In this document: one piece after another, positions 44,801 through 53,022 of the stretch
Numbering within the stretch: the first letter of the stretch is position 1
Layout of the letters: each line of letters opens with the position of its first letter
Source of the DNA: Niastella caeni
GTDB taxonomy: Bacteria; Bacteroidota; Bacteroidia; Chitinophagales; Chitinophagaceae
Reading direction: 5' to 3'
NCBI RefSeq assembly: GCF_004834005.1
Contig: NZ_STFF01000001.1
Location: 62,001 to 126,000, forward strand
DNA: 64,000 nt
Notes under the pieces: model-generated
Told to the model about the DNA's origin: nothing
Seen by the model: the letters and a program-made list of their open reading frames with translations, nothing else
Databases searched by the model: none
Made by a program: the position numbers and the translations under genes

Positions 44801-46231
44801 ATGAAATTTTCCATACCGGAAATAGAGAGATCTGCGCTGTTAGATCAATTACAAACGGCCAATCTCAAATTCCAAAAAATATATCCTGGTGATAAACCCG
44901 ACCGCCAACCTGTGCATACTGTATACGGTGGCGCCAATTTGTTTAAAGCAGACACCTGCATTAAGATGGGTGATATTGCGCTAAAGAACCTGCAAACCTA
45001 TGCACCCAATTTTGTAGAACTGGCCAGGGTATTACAATTAAACGGCTACGAACATTTGCCGCGGCATCAAGACGGGATCGGGGAACTTACTAAAAAATTG
45101 GATGGGATGCCGGAAGCCCTTCGCAAACAGGAGCCCGCCTGGCTGTCGTATACGGTGTATAATAAGATCATAAAAAAACTGCAAACTGAAGCGGTAGAAG
45201 ATTTTAGAATTGATTTTGAAGATGGCTTTGGCAACCGGCCCGATGATGAAGAAGATGCTACCGCTGTGCAGGCAGCCAGAGAGTTGGCCATCGGTATGAA
45301 GAACAAAACAATCTCCCCTTTTATTGGCATTCGCATAAAACCATTTACAGAAGATCTGAAACAACGGGGTGTACGCACTTTAGACATTTTCCTTTCTACC
45401 CTGCTCGAAAACACCAATAGTGTTCTGCCCAATAATTTCGTGGTCATGTTGCCGAAAGTAACCATTCCAGAACAGGTAATGACCCTGGTTCGATTGTTTG
45501 AAATAATTGAAAAGACACATCAATTATCACCGGGATCATTGAAAATGGAAACCATGGTAGAAGCCACGCAAATTATTATGGATGATGAAGGTCGCAACCC
45601 ATTGCTGCGGATCATAAAAGCCAGTGAAGGCCGATGTATAGCAGCCCATTTTGGAACATACGATTATACGGCCTCTTGCGGCATTACGGCTAAGTATCAA
45701 ACGATGGCACACCCGGTTTGCGATTTTGCCCATCACATGACCAAAGTAGCCCTGGCTGGCACAGGCATTTTTTTATCAGATGGCGCTACCAATGTAATGC
45801 CTATTGGACCACACCGTGGTGAACAGCTCACCTTTGAACAAATGGCTGAGAACCGCGAATCGGTGCACCAGGCCTGGCGCACGGGATTCCATCATACCAT
45901 GCACTCACTCATCAATGGTTTTTACCAGGGCTGGGACCTCAATCCCGCACAATTGCCTATGCGTTATGCGGCTACCTATAATTTCTTTTTAAACAGTTAT
46001 GAAGATGCCGTATTCCGGCTAAAAACATTTGTTGAACGGGCTGCTATTTCAACACTTACCAAAGACATTTTTGATGATGCAGCTACCGGACAGGGATTAC
46101 TCAACTTCTTCTTAAAAGCTATGAATTGTGGCGCTATTACCGAAGACGAAGCCACCGCAACAGGGCTAACCATCGATGAAATACGCAGCCGGTCGTTTTA
46201 CCGCATACTGGAAGGAAGAAGAAAAAGTTAA
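44801..46231 (+). CDS. HpcH/HpaI aldolase / malate-synthase-like protein (DUF6986-like)
   Basis: A 476-aa protein, last gene of the purine cluster. Landmarks: VHTVYGGANLFKADT, the acidic IDFEDGFGNRPDDEEDAT, IGIRIKPF, SLKMETMVEATQIIMDDEGR (Glu likely metal ligand), FGTYDYTASCGIT and MPIGPHRGEQ. The pattern resembles the metal-dependent HpcH/HpaI-citrate lyase-malate synthase superfamily, and from memory the DUF6986 group found near urate/allantoin genes in other phyla. A role in glyoxylate use with acetyl-CoA, or in breakdown of ureidoglycolate, fits the context but is inference. The start ATG 44801 is 76 nt after uraH. Confidence 0.78.
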   Translation: MKFSIPEIERSALLDQLQTANLKFQKIYPGDKPDRQPVHTVYGGANLFKADTCIKMGDIALKNLQTYAPNFVELARVLQLNGYEHLPRHQDGIGELTKKLDGMPEALRKQEPAWLSYTVYNKIIKKLQTEAVEDFRIDFEDGFGNRPDDEEDATAVQAARELAIGMKNKTISPFIGIRIKPFTEDLKQRGVRTLDIFLSTLLENTNSVLPNNFVVMLPKVTIPEQVMTLVRLFEIIEKTHQLSPGSLKMETMVEATQIIMDDEGRNPLLRIIKASEGRCIAAHFGTYDYTASCGITAKYQTMAHPVCDFAHHMTKVALAGTGIFLSDGATNVMPIGPHRGEQLTFEQMAENRESVHQAWRTGFHHTMHSLINGFYQGWDLNPAQLPMRYAATYNFFLNSYEDAVFRLKTFVERAAISTLTKDIFDDAATGQGLLNFFLKAMNCGAITEDEATATGLTIDEIRSRSFYRILEGRRKS

Positions 46232-46243
46232 CGTTGAATGCAG

Positions 46244-46294
46244 AACGCTTAACGCCGACCTCCGTAAGGACGCAGGTGATCGGCGTTAAGCGTT
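46244..46294. terminator. Perfect 15-bp hairpin between convergent genes
   Basis: AACGCTTAACGCCGA (46244-46258) and TCGGCGTTAAGCGTT (46280-46294) are exact reverse complements with a 21-nt loop that itself has CCT/AGG ends. On the minus strand TTTTTC follows about 15 nt later. It probably ends both the purine operon and the sigma-factor transcript. The arms are made of heptamers (AACGCTT, AACGCCG). Confidence 0.65.
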
Positions 46295-46319
46295 TCGCGT
46301 TAGCTAATAAGTTGTGGTG

Positions 46320-46895
46320 CTACAAAATGGGAACAAATTCTTCCCTAAACCTGAACCTGTTTTTAATTAGATGTACGCCCCTGTTTTTTTGGTTACGGAC
46401 AGTATGCACTGATAACCGCATTTGACGGGCGATTTCATGACAATCGAGGCCTTTGGTATAGCTCAGCAACATCACCTCCTTACACTTCTCCGGTAAACCA
46501 TTTACAATATTATAAACCTGTTGCAATACTTCGGCATGAATAGCCTCATTCATTCCATCGGTTTCAATATCATTCGATTGCTGACGAATTGTTTCCCGGA
46601 TGCGCGTTTGGTACTGTACTTGTTGATTATGGTTGAGACAGGCATTCCGCGTACTAATGTATAGAAATGCTTTTACGGAATATACCGTTTTAAAATCAGA
46701 CTGCTTTTGCCACAGCTTAACAAATACATCTGTTACAATATCCTGGGCAATAGCGCTATCATTTACTAACCGGCGGGCAAAAAAACAAAGAGCGGGGTTG
46801 AATAAATGAAAAACTTTTTCGAATTCGGGGATCTTCTGTTGTTTAAGGCGCTTACTTTTCTCATTCGTTAAATTGTCTGTATTCCTCATGGTCAT
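46320..46895 (-). CDS. ECF RNA polymerase sigma factor (Bacteroidota type)
   Basis: A 191-aa sigma-70-family ECF factor. Region 2: FNPALCFFARRLVNDSAIAQ and IVTDVFVKLWQKQ; region 4: GLPEKCKEVMLLSYTKGLDC and HEIARQMRLSVHTVRNQ. This is the type usually paired with a FecR-like anti-sigma factor upstream of susCD. Here the FecR-SusC-SusD genes lie on the same strand but 1.3 kb or more upstream of it, with a plus-strand gene in between. ATG 46895 is used (46889 possible); a TTG further up is unlikely. Confidence 0.88.
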   Translation of the reverse strand: MTMRNTDNLTNEKSKRLKQQKIPEFEKVFHLFNPALCFFARRLVNDSAIAQDIVTDVFVKLWQKQSDFKTVYSVKAFLYISTRNACLNHNQQVQYQTRIRETIRQQSNDIETDGMNEAIHAEVLQQVYNIVNGLPEKCKEVMLLSYTKGLDCHEIARQMRLSVHTVRNQKNRGVHLIKNRFRFREEFVPIL

Positions 46896-47805
46896 GTAGT
46901 TTTTGAAATGTCGCAATCTTCTTTCTGGTTCGTGGCATCAGTGTAGCAGCGGATATATGGAGAGAGATACAGGTTTTCTAAAAACCGGCTGCGGCCCAAT
47001 GGCTAAACAACCGGTGCGTTCTTCCATGTGATAAATCGGTCGTTGATCTATTATCAATAAAATTTTGTTTGAAACTATAATTTCTGCTGCACTATTTTGC
47101 TTCAAGCACCCTTCGGATAAAGCAAATTCCTTCCTTGCCACTTTGGTACATTTAAATAGCACTCCCTACAAGTTTTCTAACTCATACTACATAAATAAAA
47201 ACACCAATAAGGCACCTTTTTACTAAGCCGGGGAAAAATAATTTTATTTATAGTAGGGGCTAGCTTAACCGTTTATACATTACACGAATAATGATAGAAG
47301 GGCAATAAACTGCTTGCCGCAACAATCCCTTTACTCACACATCATGGCTAAACATTCGCAGCCTGTATAGTTTTCGTAAATATTAAATTAGTCTATGCTA
47401 TCCTGTGAAAACACCGAAAATAAACATTAAAACTTTTTTCACGTCATATAATGCAGCATTTCAACGATTAACCAATAGTGAAATTTTTTTATAAAATCAA
47501 TCTTCTTTCTCCTAACTTTATTCAGGAATTGAAAACGAGATCCTGCTTTTCCAGCCCTTACAATTAAATATCCTTACTTCCTCCCCGTATCCCGTTATAA
47601 CCTTTTTCAAGCAAGCCTATTTCTTTCATTACCGTTCTCGGACTCCGATCCCTGACTAAACTCAGCATTTGCATTACTGCAGCCTTCAACTTTTTCGATG
47701 TAACCATCGAACAGGGAATCCTATGCTCCATCAATAACGGGTACAAGCATCATTCTATACACTCAATGTTTTTACTGCTTTTTGAAGAACAAAAGCAGAA
47801 CGATT
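46896..47805. other. Long spacer without a convincing gene
   Basis: About 910 bp between the sigma factor start and the small secreted protein. Short minus-strand frames (46938-47162 and 47564-47746) have no recognisable motif and are not called. The sequence is A/T-rich from ~47160 to 47530 and should contain promoters for both flanking genes. No repeat arrays of the 7/8 type are obvious here, unlike most other spacers. No tRNA or small RNA was recognised. Confidence 0.5.
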
Positions 47806-48126
47806 ATGAAAAAAGCAACAGTAACCTTGTTCCTGCTGGCATTTGTAATAATGCTCACTACCCCTTTTGCCGTAACACCTGATCTTAAACCAAAACCAAT
47901 TTCCACGCAAGTCAATTACTATTGGTTTGATGTTACGAACACGTGGCTTGGCCGCCAAAACACGGTTGCCAACGAGATTGCGCTTACCGGTCTCGATGAA
48001 AGCACCACAAATCCTAAAACCTTACACGAAAAAGGTTGGGCCCCAGCGAATATTTCGTTTGACCAGTGGGGAACTCCTTATCCCATCACATCAATACAAG
48101 ACAAATCGCTCTATTCTCACCCCTGA
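47806..48126 (+). CDS. Small secreted protein of unknown function (106 aa)
   Basis: A 106-aa protein with a clear signal peptide (MKKATVTLFLLAFVIMLTTP, cleavage probably near FAVTP). The mature part of ~80 residues starts with a hydrophilic stretch, then NYYWFDVTNTWLG and a G-W-x-P-containing segment (EKGWAPANISFDQWG). Short secreted proteins with a YYWFDV-like motif are common in Chitinophagaceae, but none is characterised to my knowledge. The mature protein has no Cys. ATG 47806 is preferred over a TTG 24 nt upstream. A hairpin terminator follows. Confidence 0.7.
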   Translation: MKKATVTLFLLAFVIMLTTPFAVTPDLKPKPISTQVNYYWFDVTNTWLGRQNTVANEIALTGLDESTTNPKTLHEKGWAPANISFDQWGTPYPITSIQDKSLYSHP

Positions 48127-48140
48127 TTCCTAAACCTTCT

Positions 48141-48213
48141 GGCGTATCATGTTTAATGCGTATACATTTACTTGTACCTATATGCAACGGCGTGATACGC
48201 CTTTTGTTTTTTG
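48141..48213 (+). terminator. Rho-independent terminator after the small secreted protein
   Basis: GGCGTATCA (48141-48149) pairs with TGATACGCC (48193-48201), followed directly by TTTTGTTTTTTG. The loop is long (43 nt). It starts 15 nt after the stop codon and also lies 3' of the convergent SusD gene. Confidence 0.65.
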
Positions 48214-48229
48214 TTTCATCGCTTATACT

Positions 48230-49627
48230 CTAATCGTAACCAGGATTTTGTTTAAGGTTTGGATCAAGTTCCAGTTCGGTAAACGGAATAGGATACAACC
48301 GGTCATGCGGGTGCCAGTTACTTCCCTTCACAGCACTGAGCACCGCATCAGCGCGGTTGGTCCGCTTCAGATCGAACCAGCGATGCCCCCATTCTGCAAA
48401 CAATTCAATCCGGCGTTCCTGTTCTATAGCCTGCAAACATGCATCATTACCAATGGAAGTTGAGATATCCGGTAATTGTGCCCGGGTACGTATCGTATTT
48501 ATGTCGGCAACGGCTTGTGCTATTTTACCTTGCCGGGCCAGCGCTTCTGCCCGTATCAGGTATTGTTCTGCCAGCCGCAATACCACATTGTATTCGGTAG
48601 GCGCATTTCCATTGATTGACTGGTATATTTTATATTTGTAGGGATAATAATAGGTCTGTGTGCCTGATGTTACCATACCTACCCAGTGTTGCATGCGCAG
48701 GTCATCACCTTCGAATGCATTCTTTAAATTAGTAGTTAAAACATAAGTGGGGCGTATGCCCGGATTTGGCTGTATAAACATAAAACCTTCGGCGGCGTTT
48801 ATTTTATCCATCACAGGCGCCCACTGAAAGATAGTTTCTTTGCTGTTTGATTTGAATACAGCGTTTAGGTCACTTTGAAGTGAAAACTGCCCGGCATTGA
48901 TAACGGCAGAAGCCATTTCTTCTGCCTTGGTATTATCTGACAGGTGCAAATATACCCGGGCCAGTAGTGCTTTTGCGGCATAGGTTGTTGGCGTGGTATT
49001 TTCCTTCGCGTCTGTTAACGCATCAGCAGCAGCTACCAGGTCGGTTTCCATTTGCTTATACACCTGGTTCACCGAGGTTCTCGGTAACAACGCATTTACC
49101 TCGGCATTGGTCCCTAATACCAACGGCACATCGCCATACAAATTCACCAGGTAATAATAGCACAGCGCCCGAACAAATTTCACTTCCCCGGATAGTCGAT
49201 TTTTTACTGCTGCAGTAACTCCGGTCGACTTAGATAATCCTTCTATACAAATATTGCACTGATATATATAGGCATAAGCGGCCTTCCAGAAATTGGTATT
49301 TACCGTAAGGCTCCTTGGATTAATTGCATTTATATAAAACTGGTCTTCGCTATTCATAGCAATGGTGCGCTGCAGTTCATCGGCCGATAAGGAGGGGAAC
49401 AAACTCATGCCGCCATTCAGCAGAAATTTTGTGCTGCTCATTATTTTAATATAAAGGCCCGCTACGGCAGCCTGCGCCAGAGAGTCGTTTGAAAATACGG
49501 TACCTGCCGTTAGCGAATCGTCCGGCTCATCAACCTGCACCAGTTTTTTACAACCTGTAGTGGCTAATATGAATAACATCCCGGTTATCCAAAAGCATTT
49601 ATTAGTATGTAACCACAAGCATTTCAT
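48230..49627 (-). CDS. SusD/RagB-family outer-membrane lipoprotein
   Basis: A 465-aa lipoprotein. Signal peptide with lipobox LATTGC (lipidated Cys26). SusD-type TPR scaffold: FVRALCYYYLVNLYGDVPLV, ARVYLHLSDNTKAEEMA, LRLAEQYLIRAEALARQGKI and the C-terminal AVADINTIRTRAQL plus ELFAEWGHRWFDLKRT, as in SusD. It closes over its SusC partner and captures ligand. It starts 9 nt after susC. No glycosidase, peptidase or other degradative enzyme is adjacent, so the ligand cannot be predicted. Confidence 0.93.
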   Translation of the reverse strand: MKCLWLHTNKCFWITGMLFILATTGCKKLVQVDEPDDSLTAGTVFSNDSLAQAAVAGLYIKIMSSTKFLLNGGMSLFPSLSADELQRTIAMNSEDQFYINAINPRSLTVNTNFWKAAYAYIYQCNICIEGLSKSTGVTAAVKNRLSGEVKFVRALCYYYLVNLYGDVPLVLGTNAEVNALLPRTSVNQVYKQMETDLVAAADALTDAKENTTPTTYAAKALLARVYLHLSDNTKAEEMASAVINAGQFSLQSDLNAVFKSNSKETIFQWAPVMDKINAAEGFMFIQPNPGIRPTYVLTTNLKNAFEGDDLRMQHWVGMVTSGTQTYYYPYKYKIYQSINGNAPTEYNVVLRLAEQYLIRAEALARQGKIAQAVADINTIRTRAQLPDISTSIGNDACLQAIEQERRIELFAEWGHRWFDLKRTNRADAVLSAVKGSNWHPHDRLYPIPFTELELDPNLKQNPGYD

Positions 49628-49636
49628 ACGTTTTAT

Positions 49637-52600
49637 TTAAAAACTTAATTCAACCCCAAACGCTATTGTTCGCAATGGCGGTAACACAAACATGCTGAGT
49701 GTTTCAGGATCTGTTCCTTTATAGCCTGTAATGGTAATTAGATTCTGCGCTTGCATATATAAACGGCAGTTCTTAAGAGAAATGTTTTTTAACCATTGTG
49801 GCGGTAACCGCCAGGAAAGCTCAATGTTCTTTAACCGGCCAAAAGTAGCATCCTGGATAATACCATCTGATTGTACAAAATGGGAAATAGCTGCACTTGC
49901 GGCCCCATTGGCGCCGGTAGTGAATTGCTGAAATGGAGCGTTATCAAAACGTTGCTGCCAACGGTTCAGTAGCATCACGGGCTGATTCATCAACATGGTT
50001 CCCGGGTATTTGTTTTCATATATTGGATACAGGTAACTTTCAGCCCTTTGCCTCCTGATCTCCCAGAAGATATCCAGTTGCCAGCCTTTGTACTGTACAT
50101 TGGTTTGAACCGATCCATACCAGGCAGGGGCAATATGGCCACGAATCCGGTAATCGTTCGGGAAACTGATGCGTCCGTCACCATCCTCATCTTTGAATTC
50201 AAACACGCCGGTTAGTGAATTCACTCCAGTATATGCGTATCCTCTTAACAAAGAAAGTGATTGTCCGATCTCCAGTGAGCCGGAATATGGAGATGTAGCC
50301 AAATTGGGAAATGCAATTAATTTATTCCGGGGCATGGTCAACATAACAGTCCCGTTCAAATGCCAATGCTTATTAAGCCTGTTCTTTGTTTGCACCAACA
50401 TTTCCCAACCGGTATTTTGTACTACTGCCGCGGAATTTTTGGCTGCATAATTATTAAAGCCGGTTATTACCGGTAAGGCATAAGAAATCAACTGGTTGCC
50501 GGTCCGGTTCCGATAATAGGCAGCGGTGATTATCACCCTGTCTTTAAACAAACCCAATTCAATGGCAGCTTCCAGTTTGCGGCCAACCTCCCAACTGTAA
50601 TTACTGTCTGCCAACTGAACGGGTGTAATACCCGCACGCCCCAGGTAGGCGCCGGTGATGTCCTGCCATTTGTCAAGGTACCGGTAATCACCTATCTGGT
50701 CGTTACCGGTAACACCATAACTTCCTCTTAGCTTGCCATAACTTATAAAAGGAATAGTATACTTAATAAAAGGCTCGTTGGAAAATATCCAGCCCAACCC
50801 CGCAGCCCAGAAGGCGCCCACCTGTTTACCCGGGCCAAACCGGCTGCTGCCATCTATCCGGCCGGTGAGGTTGATCAAATATTTGTCAGAAAGAACGCTG
50901 TTCAAACGGGCAAATACACCGCCATACCGGTATTCGGTCTTGAACTTTTTGGTTTCCTGGCTGCCGGCCTCGTGTAAATAACGTAACAATTCATCGTTCG
51001 CAAAATCAGATGCATCAATGGTAGTAACAGAATGCGTTTGAACCTGCATGGTGGTTCCTACCAACCCGCTGATCTTTCCAATTCCAATATACTGGTTATA
51101 TTCCATCTGTGGTTCTAGTATCCAACTGTTAAAGTTTATCTTACCAAAATAAGAATTGCCTTCAGGATTAGGTGTTCCAAACGGATTCTGACTACTACCT
51201 GGTATTATTCCGATCTCATCTGATTGCAGTCTGTTGTATCCCATACTAGTTTTCAACACCAGGCCCTTTGTTAGGCGGTAGTTGATAGCCAGATTGCCCA
51301 ACAGGTTACTGGTCTTTGACTCATAGGACCGAAGCGAAATTGCCATCGGATTGGTGAAGGACAGGTCGCCTTGCTCCCAGTTTAACTTACCGGTTGAATC
51401 GTACAACACCGGGGCATTAGGCGCCAGGTTTACCAAATTGGTGAGGTCATTTAATATCGATCTGTTTTTATCACCGGTAACTATTACTGATAACGTTGCA
51501 GTTAAATTGGAATCCCTGCTTTGGTAATGCAGGTTTACATGCCCTGATAACCTTTCATTGCTCAGGTCACCGGGGAAAACGGTTGTTTCCCGGTGATACC
51601 CTGCACCAAAATAATATTGTAACCGGTTTGATCCGCCCGATAAAGAAAGTTGTACATTATTTATAACAGCCTTGCCGCCAATAAGCATTTTCTTGAAGTC
51701 GGTATAGCGCGTAGTATCCCAGGAAAGCAGATCGGGCGCAGTACGGTCATCGAGTGCCAATCCATCATTCATCAATGCCTCCCGGCGCATTTGCACATAT
51801 TGTGCAGTATTCATCATATCGGCATAGCGGGTAATTTTGCTGTAGCCATTATTGATATTAACGGTAAAAGAAGCAACACCCGGTTTTCCTTTCCTGGTAG
51901 TAATGAGCACTACACCATTAGACCCCCGGCTACCGTAAATAGCAGTAGCATCGGCATCTTTCAACACTTCTATATGATCAATATCTCCAACATTTAAAAG
52001 CGAGAAAGGGCTTCTTCCCAAATCGCCCATGGCCGTACCGGATGTAACACCCAGCAGCGGGGTGTTGTTGGGCGCATAAGGAACGCCATCAATAATAAAC
52101 AAAGGATCATTAGGGGGTAACTTACCAGGCACAATACCAATGGAACTTTGCCCGCGTAATTGAACCTTGTAGGGAGAACCGGGCACTCCATTGCTTTGTG
52201 TGATCAGCAAACCTGGTACACGGCCTTGCAAGGTGCCCAATGGGTCCGACACCGGTTGGCGTGCAATATCAGAATGGCTTAATTTGGAAACAGAACCGGT
52301 GTTATACCTTCTCGACGTTTTACCATAACCGATAATCACCGTTTCATCAAGGTCTTTTACCTGCGGCTTTAACCGGATTGTTATAAATGATTGGTCTTTC
52401 ACTAATTTATCAACCGACTCATAGCCTACGGAAGTAAAAGTTATAACCGAGTTAGGCTTAACGGAGATATTAAATTGTCCATCGTTTTTTGAAACGGTGC
52501 CCGACAATGAACCGCTTTCCTGCACTGATACCCTTACTAACGGTTCACCAGCTTCGTTGGTAACATGGCCGTCAATAGCCAAAAGCTCAGGCTTGCGAAA

Positions 52601-52903
52601 ACGGGGGAAGGTAGAATCTGGCCGTACAGTGATCATATTGCCTACGATCAGGTAATTCAATCCCAGGCCTCTCAGCGCCTGTTCCATTACTTCTTCAATA
52701 GTGCCCTCAATTACATGTACGGAAACCCGGTTGGCATGTTGCAGAAATTCGGTCCTGTATGCAAAATAATATTTTTTATAACCTTCAACCTTCTTCATTA
52801 CTTTTTTCAGTGGCACATTATCCACTGATATAGTAAATTTTTGAGATTGGGCATATAATGGGAAACACGCCACCAAACAGAGCACTAACAAGATTCTTGT
52901 CAT
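49637..52903 (-). CDS. SusC/RagA-family TonB-dependent outer-membrane transporter with STN domain
   Basis: A 1088-aa protein. Signal peptide MTRILLVLCLVACFPLYAQS; STN domain residues ~22-95 (FTISVDNVPLKKVMKKVEGY); carboxypeptidase-regulatory-like domain ~110-190 (IDGHVTNEAGEPLVRVSVQE); plug ~205-320 with the SusC box KDADATAIYGSRGSNGVVLI; then a beta-barrel ending in ...IAFGVELSF with terminal Phe. The STN domain means it can signal to the FecR-type anti-sigma factor encoded just upstream. It imports an unknown ligand with SusD. Confidence 0.94.
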   Translation of the reverse strand: MTRILLVLCLVACFPLYAQSQKFTISVDNVPLKKVMKKVEGYKKYYFAYRTEFLQHANRVSVHVIEGTIEEVMEQALRGLGLNYLIVGNMITVRPDSTFPRFRKPELLAIDGHVTNEAGEPLVRVSVQESGSLSGTVSKNDGQFNISVKPNSVITFTSVGYESVDKLVKDQSFITIRLKPQVKDLDETVIIGYGKTSRRYNTGSVSKLSHSDIARQPVSDPLGTLQGRVPGLLITQSNGVPGSPYKVQLRGQSSIGIVPGKLPPNDPLFIIDGVPYAPNNTPLLGVTSGTAMGDLGRSPFSLLNVGDIDHIEVLKDADATAIYGSRGSNGVVLITTRKGKPGVASFTVNINNGYSKITRYADMMNTAQYVQMRREALMNDGLALDDRTAPDLLSWDTTRYTDFKKMLIGGKAVINNVQLSLSGGSNRLQYYFGAGYHRETTVFPGDLSNERLSGHVNLHYQSRDSNLTATLSVIVTGDKNRSILNDLTNLVNLAPNAPVLYDSTGKLNWEQGDLSFTNPMAISLRSYESKTSNLLGNLAINYRLTKGLVLKTSMGYNRLQSDEIGIIPGSSQNPFGTPNPEGNSYFGKINFNSWILEPQMEYNQYIGIGKISGLVGTTMQVQTHSVTTIDASDFANDELLRYLHEAGSQETKKFKTEYRYGGVFARLNSVLSDKYLINLTGRIDGSSRFGPGKQVGAFWAAGLGWIFSNEPFIKYTIPFISYGKLRGSYGVTGNDQIGDYRYLDKWQDITGAYLGRAGITPVQLADSNYSWEVGRKLEAAIELGLFKDRVIITAAYYRNRTGNQLISYALPVITGFNNYAAKNSAAVVQNTGWEMLVQTKNRLNKHWHLNGTVMLTMPRNKLIAFPNLATSPYSGSLEIGQSLSLLRGYAYTGVNSLTGVFEFKDEDGDGRISFPNDYRIRGHIAPAWYGSVQTNVQYKGWQLDIFWEIRRQRAESYLYPIYENKYPGTMLMNQPVMLLNRWQQRFDNAPFQQFTTGANGAASAAISHFVQSDGIIQDATFGRLKNIELSWRLPPQWLKNISLKNCRLYMQAQNLITITGYKGTDPETLSMFVLPPLRTIAFGVELSF

Positions 52904-52949
52904 GTTTTGGTCTTTGTGAAAAGCATTTACACTAATATAGCAAACTATT

Positions 52950-52967
52950 AACCGGCCCCTACCGGTT
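52950..52967. promoter_or_regulatory. Short hairpin in the FecR-SusC spacer
   Basis: AACCGG (52950-52955) and CCGGTT (52962-52967) are separated by 6 nt, in the 119-bp spacer between fecR and susC. It could act as an attenuator or RNA-processing site that changes the FecR/SusC ratio. The stem is short. Confidence 0.3.
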
Positions 52968-53022
52968 TCACATTACTTCTATCGCAACTACTATTAAATT
53001 TACCCCAAACCTGGTTCCCTGC

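Noticed and set aside
46938..47746. Two short minus-strand frames (46938-47162 and 47564-47746)
   Set aside because: No signal peptide, domain or operon spacing supports them.
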